A DNA stretch of 19,782 bases from Candidatus Aminicenantes bacterium UBA2190 (GTDB taxonomy: Bacteria > Acidobacteriota > Aminicenantia > UBA2199). Numbering within the stretch: position 1 is the first letter of the stretch; the number at the start of each line of letters is the position of its first letter. The notes under the pieces were generated by a model. It did no database searches and was not told the origin of the DNA. It saw only the letters and a list, made by a program, of their open reading frames with translations. This document shows positions 6,821 through 12,330 of the stretch, piece after piece. The translations under genes were made by a program, and so were the position numbers. The stretch spans positions 1-19,782 of the forward strand of contig DCVK01000017.1 in NCBI GenBank assembly GCA_002335385.1, in the 5' to 3' direction.

Positions 6821-6967
6821 CTACAAGATCTTCTTGCCCTGCAGCAACCTCACGACCAGGACCACCGCGGCGATGACCAGAAGGACATGGACCAGGCCGC
6901 CGACATGGAACGCGAAAAAACCCAGTGCCCAAAGAATGACCAGAATGATCAAAATTGTCTCTAACAT
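6821..6967 (-). CDS. Lmo0937-family (DUF5670-like) small membrane protein
   Basis: A 48-aa protein with two hydrophobic helices (about 2-19 and 24-43) and the family signature LWALGFFAFHVGGLVHVLL, ending in a basic LLQGKK tail. The start at 6967 is chosen for its AAGGAGG site 6 bases upstream; the frame extends to 7063 without a site and without hydrophobic character. Lmo0937-type proteins are widespread stress-associated membrane peptides of unknown action. This is the first gene after the sigma-54 promoter at 7059-7074, with a leader of roughly 80 nt. Its core and its ribosome-binding-site context match the 32-aa gene at 3634-3732. Confidence 0.88.
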   Translation of the reverse strand: MLETILIILVILWALGFFAFHVGGLVHVLLVIAAVVLVVRLLQGKKIL

Positions 6968-7058
6968 GTGAACCTCCTTTTTTTCCCGCCTTTCCCCGTC
7001 CAGCTGCCGGCTTTGCCTGGCCGGCTCGACAGATCGAGGGAGAAGCTGTAAATCTAAA

Positions 7059-7074
7059 AGCATTTCTCATGCCA
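7059..7074 (-). promoter_or_regulatory. Sigma-54 promoter of the Lmo0937-peptidase-CsbD unit
   Basis: Minus strand TGGCATGAGAAATGCT, with GG and GC exactly 12 bases apart. It differs from TGGCAC-N5-TTGCW at only two positions. Transcription should start near 7047, upstream of the Lmo0937-like gene. Confidence 0.78.
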
Positions 7075-7392
7075 ACACTTTCCGTGATCTCAACAAGACA
7101 GGTAATCGATTTTTTCCTTACAAACAGTTGCCAACCGGTGGTTTGCGGGATTCACACCCGGGATTCGCAACCATTTGCAGTCTTCTGTTTGAAATGCAAT
7201 CCTTAATAAAGGGATTATTCCTGCTTTTCGGGACATTGCCGGCCATGCGTCTCCGGTAAAAAAGCCGCTGGCGCCAATCCCGGAACCTGGATATGGCTTG
7301 CCGGTGAGAGTGAACGCGAGCTAGATATCGATTGGCATTTCCGGGGTATTGCCCTGGTGCCGGCTCCTTCTTTGGAAGGATGAAAAACTGCT
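7075..7392. promoter_or_regulatory. Noncoding region between two divergent sigma-54 promoters
   Basis: No gene is supported in this stretch of over 300 bases. It is bounded by sigma-54 promoters facing outward (7059-7074 minus, 7393-7408 plus), so it is the natural place for upstream activator sites of the enhancer-binding protein encoded at 8373. A near-palindrome GCCAACCGGTGGTTTGC lies at 7130-7146, an 8-bp direct repeat CGGGATTC at 7146-7153 and 7159-7166, and TTGCG/CGCAA arms at 7143-7147 and 7166-7170. Confidence 0.5.
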
Positions 7393-7408
7393 TGGCATGG
7401 AACATGCT
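7393..7408 (+). promoter_or_regulatory. Sigma-54 promoter of the BON-protein unit
   Basis: TGGCATGGAACATGCT with the GG and GC exactly 12 bases apart. The expected start is near 7419, just before the ribosome binding site of the BON gene at 7436. Confidence 0.78.
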
Positions 7409-7435
7409 TGATTTTTTTAAAACAGGAGATTCGAC

Positions 7436-7837
7436 ATGAAAAATGGCGGGATCAGACCCATCTCCAGGGAGACGTTGCTCGCGGGAATGATTTCATTGCT
7501 GCTGATGGCCGGATTGCTGGTTTTGTTGATCTTCACCGGCCATCTGTTCACCGCGAATGCCGACGAGCGCATCGTGACGGCCGCCCGGGACTCGCTGTCG
7601 TTTAAAAACCATCTCAAAGGCGATGATATCCAAGTACTCTCACTGGATGGCGCGGTCACCCTGACCGGAACCGTTGCCGAGGAACCCCATGCGGCATTAG
7701 CCGTCGAGACGGTCGCCAATCTGCCTGGAGTCAAACGCGTGGACAACCGGCTGGAAGTAAGGGCCCATGTGGGTTCAGGCCCGGAATCACCGCCTCCCGG
7801 TCTTTCCGGACCTGTCCGGCAAAATGTAACGAAATAG
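7436..7837 (+). CDS. Membrane-anchored BON-domain protein
   Basis: A 133-aa protein with one N-terminal transmembrane helix (about 13-36, LLLMAGLLVLLIF) and a single BON domain at about 43-110, with the typical pattern DERIVTAARDSL, the central VTLTGTV strand turn, and LPGVKRVDNRLEV. The tail is short and rich in Pro and Gly. BON domains bind membranes or phospholipids and are common in osmotic and envelope-stress proteins (OsmY-like). ACAGGAG lies 9 bases before the ATG. It is the first gene after the sigma-54 promoter at 7393-7408 and is followed by another membrane-protein gene after 18 bases. Confidence 0.9.
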   Translation: MKNGGIRPISRETLLAGMISLLLMAGLLVLLIFTGHLFTANADERIVTAARDSLSFKNHLKGDDIQVLSLDGAVTLTGTVAEEPHAALAVETVANLPGVKRVDNRLEVRAHVGSGPESPPPGLSGPVRQNVTK

Positions 7838-7855
7838 CCAAGGAGAACAGACAAA

Positions 7856-8167
7856 ATGAACACTCTATTCGTTCTCGAGACAACGGCTGCGAAGCCCCTG
7901 AGTGTGATCCTGCACAACATCCTCACCTTCATCTATTTTCTTGCCCATCAAATCGGCTTGGGGATCATCAAGGGCGTTCACGCGGTATTTCCGGGAATTG
8001 ATTTCCCGAGCAGCATCGTCGATCCCCTGGGATTCCTGGTCATACTGACCCTTTTCATGTTCCTGGTCAGCGTAAAGCTCGGCAAGCAAATCGCATGGAT
8101 CGTTGTTTGCGCCGGCTGGATCCTGTTGCTCATCAGAATGCTCATGATCCTTTTCAAACTCGGATGA
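7856..8167 (+). CDS. Small polytopic membrane protein, 103 aa
   Basis: Not recognised. The protein has three probable membrane helices (about 16-42, 55-73, 78-101) with few charged residues. AAGGAG lies 11 bases before ATG 7856, and the gene follows the BON gene by 18 bases, so both are in the unit driven by the sigma-54 promoter at 7393-7408. A strong nested hairpin at 8210-8264 follows its stop codon. Its place suggests a role in the inner membrane during envelope stress; nothing more can be said. Confidence 0.85.
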   Translation: MNTLFVLETTAAKPLSVILHNILTFIYFLAHQIGLGIIKGVHAVFPGIDFPSSIVDPLGFLVILTLFMFLVSVKLGKQIAWIVVCAGWILLLIRMLMILFKLG

Positions 8168-8209
8168 ACTCTCGCTGAATACCGGGCGAAAGCGGACAGT
8201 GGGTCAACC

Positions 8210-8264
8210 CGGGAAAATGCCCGAAGAACAGCACCATTCCTGATTTCTCAGGAACATTTTCCCG
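8210..8264 (+). terminator. Nested hairpin downstream of the BON unit
   Basis: Outer arms CGGGAAAATG (8210-8219) and CATTTTCCCG (8255-8264) pair perfectly and enclose a second perfect hairpin, TTCCTGA-TTTC-TCAGGAA (8237-8254), which abuts the right outer arm. Beyond it lies a pyrimidine-rich stretch but no pure T run. Probably the end of the BON transcript. Confidence 0.55.
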
Positions 8265-8319
8265 TCTTGTCTCCCCCCTGTCCCCACAGTTGCTAAATGA
8301 AAAAATATCCGCCGGGGTA

Positions 8320-8349
8320 TTGAAAATGGGAATCGGTTTTTGCTAAACT
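8320..8349 (+). promoter_or_regulatory. Possible sigma-70 promoter of the regulator gene
   Basis: TTGAAA (8320-8325) and TAAACT (8344-8349) are separated by 18 bp, 23 bases before the GTG start at 8373. No sigma-54 site is present here, so the regulator appears to be made from a housekeeping promoter. Confidence 0.4.
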
Positions 8350-8372
8350 GATTACGGGAGGGCAGCAAGACA

Positions 8373-9791
8373 GTGGAAAATGTTCTGGTGATGCATTCGG
8401 ACAAGGTGAGCGGTGAGAGGATCAGCAACGCCGTGAGCCAGATGGGGCATGCGCCGACGATCGTCCATACGCTTGCCGAGGGGCTGCAGAAAGCCCGATC
8501 AACGCCTTTTGCCGTCGTTTTCCTTGAGGCGCATCTGCCCGACGGCTCCGGCCTGGACATCATTCCCAAATTGAAGTCCAGCGGCTACTCCCCGGAGATC
8601 ATCATCATCACCGGCTTCGGCAATCCCGATGAAGCGGAGCTCGCCATCACCAACGGCGCCTGGGATTATCTCGAAAAGCCGGTCTCGCTGGAAATCATCC
8701 GCCTGCACGTTGCCCGGATCCTGGAGTACAAAGCCGAAAAAGGGATCAAGAAAACCCCGATAGCTTTGGACAGGAAAGACATCGTCGGCGACTCGAAACG
8801 CTTGGATGACAGCTTTGAGCTTCTGGCCCAGGCGGCGCAAAGCGATGTCAATGTCCTCATCACCGGCGAGAGCGGGACCGGAAAGGAGCTTTTTGCCAAG
8901 GCGATCCACAGCAACAGCCGCAGGGCCCAGGGCAACTTTGTGATCGTCGACTGCACGGCGCTGCCGGAGACGCTGGTGGAAAGCGTTCTTTTCGGACACG
9001 CGCGCGGATCCTTCACCGGCGCCTACGTCAGCCAGGACGGCCTGGTCAAGCAGGCCGACAAGGGGACCCTGTTCCTCGACGAGATCGGCGAGCTGCCGCT
9101 GGCGATCTAGAAGACCTTCCTGCGGGTCATCCAGGAGCACCGCTTCCGCCCGGTGGGAGGAAACCAGGAGGTCGACAGCGATTTCAGGCTGGTGGCGGCG
9201 ACCAACCGCAGCCTGGAGGACCTAGTGCAGCAGGGGCTTTTCCGCGAGGACCTGCTCTTTCGGCTGCGATCGCTGGTGATCGTGCTGCCGCCCCTGCGGG
9301 AGTGCCTGGAAGATCTCAAGGAATTGACCCTGCATTACATGGGCACCCTGTGCCAGCGCTTCGGGCTGGAACCCAAGGGATTCTCCCAGGAATTCTGGGA
9401 TACCGTCAGCAATTACAAATGGCCGGGGAATGTTCGCGAACTGATCCAGGCCCTGGAAAAGGCCTTGCTCGCCGCCAAGGAGGAGCCCATCCTCTACCCG
9501 CTCCACCTGCCCTCCTATATCCGCATCCAGGTGGCGCGCAACGGCATTCAAAGGAAGCATGGGCTTCAGGAAAACCCGGCGAGCGACACGGCCGTTCCCG
9601 CCGCGCTGTCCTCCATGAAGGAGTTTCACCGCGTCGCCGTTTCAACGGCGGAAAAGCAGTATCTTGCGGACCTGATGGCATCCGCCGCCGGCAATATCGA
9701 TGAAGCCTGCCGGGTTTCCGGCGTGTCCCGCTCGCGGTTGTATGCGCTGCTGAAAAAATACCGGCTGTCAGCCAAATTCCCACCGGCTTGA
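8373..9791 (+). pseudogene. Sigma-54 enhancer-binding response regulator (NtrC family), interrupted by an in-frame TAG
   Basis: Read through, this is a 472-codon NtrC-type activator. A receiver-like domain (1-120) is followed by the AAA+ sigma-54 interaction domain with Walker A GESGTGKE (165-172), GSFTGA (212-217, a variant of GAFTGA) and Walker B TLFLDE (232-237), then a Fis-type helix-turn-helix at the C-terminus (about 438-470, AGNIDEACRVSGVSRSRLY). Codon 246 is TAG (9108-9110), where homologues usually have Gln (LAIQKTFLRVIQE), so a single C-to-T change explains it; both halves are in the same frame. In the receiver, E52 stands where the phosphorylated Asp should be (VVFLEAHLPDG), while T80 and K102 are kept. 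The start is GTG 8373, with GGGAGGG about 10 bases upstream. It is the evident activator of the neighbouring sigma-54 promoters. Alternatives are a recent null mutation, amber suppression, or a base error. Confidence 0.85.
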
Positions 9792-9830
9792 TCCGGGCCC
9801 TGACCCGGAGCGCTGCCCCCCAATTGGAAT

Positions 9831-9846
9831 TGGCATGAAACTTGAT
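9831..9846 (+). promoter_or_regulatory. Degenerate sigma-54-like site before the receiver-like gene
   Basis: TGGCATGAAACTTGAT has a good -24 half and correct spacing, but the -12 GC is GA. The start would be near 9857, 50 bases before ATG 9907. It may be weak, decayed or chance. Confidence 0.35.
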
Positions 9847-9906
9847 TGAGATTTATTGTTAGCCAAGAAAGAGTGGCCTGATTTTTTATAAGGAGGTACA
9901 ACGAAC

Positions 9907-10332
9907 ATGCAACTCCTTTTCTATGCGAGCAGGAATGACGAAAGTGAAAACAGACTGGATGCGGCGATCCGATCCGTGGCCCCGAGAGAAACGGTCGAGC
10001 GCTTCGTCACGTTGGAGGATTTTCGCGAGCGGCTGCGCAGCATCGTCGAACCGAATTCCATCATGGTCCTGGCCGCGGTCGACCGGGAAGAACTATTGAA
10101 ATTGCAGGCATTCCGCGACATGCTGACCGAGATCTATATCATCCTGGTGCTCCCCGATCGGGAGGATGACACCATCAAGCTGGCCCATCTTTTAAGGCCG
10201 CGATTTTTAAGCCAGACAAAGGATGATTTTTCGGATTTGAGCAGGATCGTCGCCCAGATGATCCGGTCTCCTCAAGGCCACCCCGGCACTGCCGGCGGCA
10301 GACCTCCCGGAATTTCCCGATCATTCCCCTGA
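9907..10332 (+). CDS. Small receiver-like protein lacking the phosphorylation site
   Basis: A 141-aa cytoplasmic protein with no confident family. The alternation of short hydrophobic strands and helices (LLFYAS, SIMVLAAVD, IYIILVLPD, RPRFLSQ, then the helix DFSDLSRIVAQMI) resembles a CheY-type receiver fold, with VLPD in the position of the strand-4 loop. There is no LD phosphoacceptor after the third strand (VLAAVDRE) and no acidic pair after the first. The tail after residue 120 is Gly/Pro-rich and probably disordered. TAAGGAGG lies 11 bases upstream. Placed between the enhancer-binding regulator and a sigma-54-driven gene, it could be a regulatory partner of the activator, for example an anti-activator; that is inference from position and fold. 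Confidence 0.75.
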   Translation: MQLLFYASRNDESENRLDAAIRSVAPRETVERFVTLEDFRERLRSIVEPNSIMVLAAVDREELLKLQAFRDMLTEIYIILVLPDREDDTIKLAHLLRPRFLSQTKDDFSDLSRIVAQMIRSPQGHPGTAGGRPPGISRSFP

Positions 10333-10353
10333 AGAGGGATCGCCAAGCGCTGA

Positions 10354-10430
10354 GCAGGAACCTGAAAGTCCCACAAGGAAGGGTAGTTTCCTGCGCAGTG
10401 GGATATTTCTTGTCCTTCAGGACTTTTCTT
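10354..10430 (+). terminator. Terminator region with competing hairpins
   Basis: GTCC-TTCA-GGAC (10412-10423) followed by TTTTCTTT looks like an intrinsic terminator. Upstream pieces can pair in several exclusive ways: GCAGGAA 10354-10360 with TTCCTGC 10388-10394; TCCCAC 10369-10374 with GTGGGA 10398-10403; CCTGAA 10361-10366 with TTCAGG 10416-10421; AAAGTCC near 10365-10371 with GGACTTT near 10420-10426. It ends the receiver-like gene transcript and may be a switchable structure. Confidence 0.5.
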
Positions 10431-10518
10431 TACCCGAATCCCTTCCGTTGGACCCGAGCCGAACGGGTTTGCCGGGAAAATCCGAAGACCTGTAACCGTC
10501 GGGAAACGTTCTGTTGCC

Positions 10519-10534
10519 TGGCATTGAAATTGCT
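10519..10534 (+). promoter_or_regulatory. Sigma-54 promoter of the outer-membrane barrel gene
   Basis: TGGCATTGAAATTGCT matches TGGCAC-N5-TTGCW with one change and exact GG-GC spacing, the best match in the window. The start should be near 10545, giving a leader of about 35 nt to ATG 10580. Confidence 0.82.
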
Positions 10535-10579
10535 TGGTTAATAATGGAATAGTTGAAACATTTAAAATGGAGGTTTTAC

Positions 10580-11188
10580 ATGTTAAAAAAATTCACAATT
10601 ATCCTGGTCGCGGCGCTGTTTCTGGCCGTGGCGGCTGTGCCGGTCTCCGCGCAGCAGGTGCTGATGAACTCGGCCGAGACCATCAACAAGGGCAATCTCA
10701 AGCTGGCCGTATTCCCGACCGTGCTGTTCGGCAAGAACGGCGGCGACTCACTGTGGGGCGTGGCCAGCCGCTTCGGGTACGGACTTTCATCGAACCTGGA
10801 CATCGAGGCCAAGGCTGCCTTCTTCAAGGGACTCAAATACTTCGGGGTCGATCTGGAGTATTGGTTCCTCAAGGGGGAGAATTTCAACGTGTCGGCGGCG
10901 CTGGGCGGACACATGACCGACGTCAATGGCGGCGGGGACAGCAAGGGCATCGACGCCGCGCTCCTGGCCAGCACCAAGCCGGCGAAGAACCTGGAAGTCT
11001 ACGGGGGCCTGATGCTCGCCTTCGATTCCATCAAGAACGGCAACAACTTCACCATGGCGCATCTCGTGCCGGGGATCGAGTACCGCATCAGCAACGACCT
11101 CGATTTTCTGGCCGAGGTCGGCATCGGCCTCAATGACAATTCACGCAGCTATGCCAGCGTGGGGTTGGCGTTTTACCTGATGCGCTGA
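10580..11188 (+). CDS. Outer-membrane beta-barrel protein, 202 aa
   Basis: The start at 10580 is chosen because GGAGG lies 8 bases upstream and the earlier ATG at 10553 sits almost at the predicted transcription start. Residues 1-24 are a signal peptide (KKFTIILVAALFLAVAA, cleavage near VSA-QQ). The rest has alternating polar and hydrophobic residues with many aromatic ends (e.g. RFGYGLSSNLDIEAKAAFF) and a terminal strand YASVGLAFYLMR, typical of an 8- to 10-stranded barrel. No specific family is recognised. It has its own sigma-54 promoter and an excellent terminator at 11254-11285, so it is a monocistronic member of the stress regulon. A role as a small porin or structural barrel is inferred. 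Confidence 0.85.
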   Translation: MLKKFTIILVAALFLAVAAVPVSAQQVLMNSAETINKGNLKLAVFPTVLFGKNGGDSLWGVASRFGYGLSSNLDIEAKAAFFKGLKYFGVDLEYWFLKGENFNVSAALGGHMTDVNGGGDSKGIDAALLASTKPAKNLEVYGGLMLAFDSIKNGNNFTMAHLVPGIEYRISNDLDFLAEVGIGLNDNSRSYASVGLAFYLMR

Positions 11189-11253
11189 AGTTTCTTTTTC
11201 GGGGGCCGGTTTTTTTTGGGGCAGGGGGAAACGGAAAGCGTGGTTCTGTCCCT

Positions 11254-11285
11254 GGGGCGACCAGTCGGTCGCCCCGAATTTTTTT
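11254..11285 (+). terminator. Rho-independent terminator of the barrel gene
   Basis: A perfect 9-bp GC-rich stem, GGGGCGACC (11254-11262) and GGTCGCCCC (11267-11275), with loop AGTC is followed by GAA and seven T residues. Confidence 0.9.
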
Positions 11286-11370
11286 CAGTCAAGTACGGGA
11301 AATCCCCGGCCCACAGCGGGGCCTTATTCGTCACCAAAGTCAAAGCCTGCGAACTTTGATTTTCCAGGCA

Positions 11371-11379
11371 TGATATACT
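11371..11379 (+). promoter_or_regulatory. Possible extended -10 promoter of the DUF2461 gene
   Basis: TGATATACT has the TGN-TATAMT form of an extended -10 element, 17 bases before ATG 11396. No clear -35 is present; the leader would be about 10 nt. Confidence 0.35.
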
Positions 11380-11395
11380 TTCAGCCGGGGGCGCA

Positions 11396-12106
11396 ATGTC
11401 AGCGGCAACATCCTTTTCCGGCTTTCCCAGGCAAGCGGTATCGTTCCTGCGCCAGCTGGCAAAGAACAACGACCGCGAATGGTTCGCCGCCCACAAGGCG
11501 GAATACGAGGCGGCGGTCATGGAGCCGGCCCGGGCCTTCGTTAAGGCTATGGGCGAGCGCTTGCGCCGGCTGTCGCCCGGCATCCGCTTCGATCCGCGCA
11601 CCAACGGCTCGATCTTCCGCCTGCAACGCGACACGCGCTTCAGCCCCGACAAGACGCCCTACAAGACCAACCTGGGGATCTATTTCTGGGAGGGGCGCGG
11701 GCCCAAGATGGAAAGCTCGGGGTTCTACTTCCACGCCGAGCCGCCCGTCCTGATCCTGGGCGGCGGCATGTACATGATCCCCCGCCGGCTCCTCCCCCAC
11801 TACCGCCGCGCCGTCGCCGACGAGGAATACGGCCCCGAGCTGGCCGCCATCGTGCGCCGCATCGCCAGGCGGCCCGGCTTCACCATCGCCGGCACCCGCT
11901 ACAAGCGTCCGCCGGCCGGATTCGCCGCCGACCCCGCGGCCGCGCCCCTGCTGCTCCACGACGGGCTTTATGCAGGCTGGGAGGAACGCATCCCCGGCGA
12001 GCTGCACTCCCCCGCCCTGGTCGATTACTGCCTCGAGAAATACAAGGTCATGAAACCGCTGCAGCAGTGGCTGGTATCACTGGCACAGGGCAAGTTCAAG
12101 TTATAA
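11396..12106 (+). CDS. DUF2461 (TIGR02453) family protein
   Basis: A 236-aa cytoplasmic protein with the family's conserved blocks: an N-terminal FLRQLAKNNDREWFAAHKAEY, then FRLQRDTRFSPDKTPYKTNLG at about 73-93, the glycine-rich strand LILGGGMYMIP, and a C-terminal segment with Tyr and Lys residues (DYCLEKYKVMKPL). Length is normal for the family, about 220-240 aa. The biochemical function of DUF2461 is unknown. The ribosome binding site is weak (GGGGGCGC). The gene stands alone between a strong terminator and a convergent minus-strand gene and has no link to the stress regulon apart from position. The sequence is much more GC-rich than the intergenic DNA after it. Confidence 0.92.
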   Translation: MSAATSFSGFPRQAVSFLRQLAKNNDREWFAAHKAEYEAAVMEPARAFVKAMGERLRRLSPGIRFDPRTNGSIFRLQRDTRFSPDKTPYKTNLGIYFWEGRGPKMESSGFYFHAEPPVLILGGGMYMIPRRLLPHYRRAVADEEYGPELAAIVRRIARRPGFTIAGTRYKRPPAGFAADPAAAPLLLHDGLYAGWEERIPGELHSPALVDYCLEKYKVMKPLQQWLVSLAQGKFKL

Positions 12107-12124
12107 GCCAGCGACTTAATTCAG

Positions 12125-12159
12125 GTTCGATGTTCGAAGTTCGACGTTCGACGTTGAAA
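12125..12159. repeat. Heptamer tandem repeat, unit GTTCGAN
   Basis: Units of exactly 7 bp follow each other: GTTCGAT, GTTCGAA, GTTCGAC, GTTCGAC and a decayed GTTGAAA. The last part, 12140-12155, is a perfect 16-bp inverted match to 12282-12297, so the two arrays flanking this gap could form a long stem. It lies between two convergent genes. Confidence 0.75.
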
Positions 12160-12268
12160 GAGGAAGAAGTTAGTCGAAATTATTTCGGATAGGATCGATA
12201 TTGACCAGCATTTTTTATTTCCCTTGCTCCGAACCTAGTTAGGGTTCAATTCAATCTTCACTCCGAAA

Positions 12269-12296
12269 ACTTCGAACCGCGAACGTCGAACGTCGA
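12269..12296. repeat. Heptamer tandem repeat, unit ACNTCGA (inverted partner)
   Basis: Four 7-bp units: ACTTCGA, ACCGCGA, ACGTCGA, ACGTCGA. Read on the other strand this is the same type of unit as the array at 12125-12159, with 16 bp perfectly complementary and about 126 bp between. It lies 34 bases beyond the stop codon of the gene ending at 12331. Confidence 0.75.
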
Positions 12297-12330
12297 ATCT
12301 CTTGTCGATCAGCGGGGCGGCAGGCGCTTT

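Noticed and set aside
7333..7352. TGGCATTTCCGGGG as another sigma-54 site
   Set aside because: The following GC is 17 bases from the GG instead of 12.
8327..8349. Possible sigma-54 promoter before the activator gene (GG near 8339 region, TTGCT at 8340-8344)
   Set aside because: No GG lies exactly 12 bases upstream of the GC, so the spacing is wrong for sigma-54; a sigma-70-like pair fits better.
9107..9111. Possible programmed frameshift or recoding at the activator stop codon
   Set aside because: The two halves are already in the same frame, so no shift is needed; there is no slippery run, and UAG is not a selenocysteine codon. Amber suppression stays possible but has no direct support here.
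12121..12300. The TTCGA-rich repeats as a CRISPR array
   Set aside because: The units are 7 bp and contiguous, with no unique spacers of 25-40 bp and no cas genes nearby.
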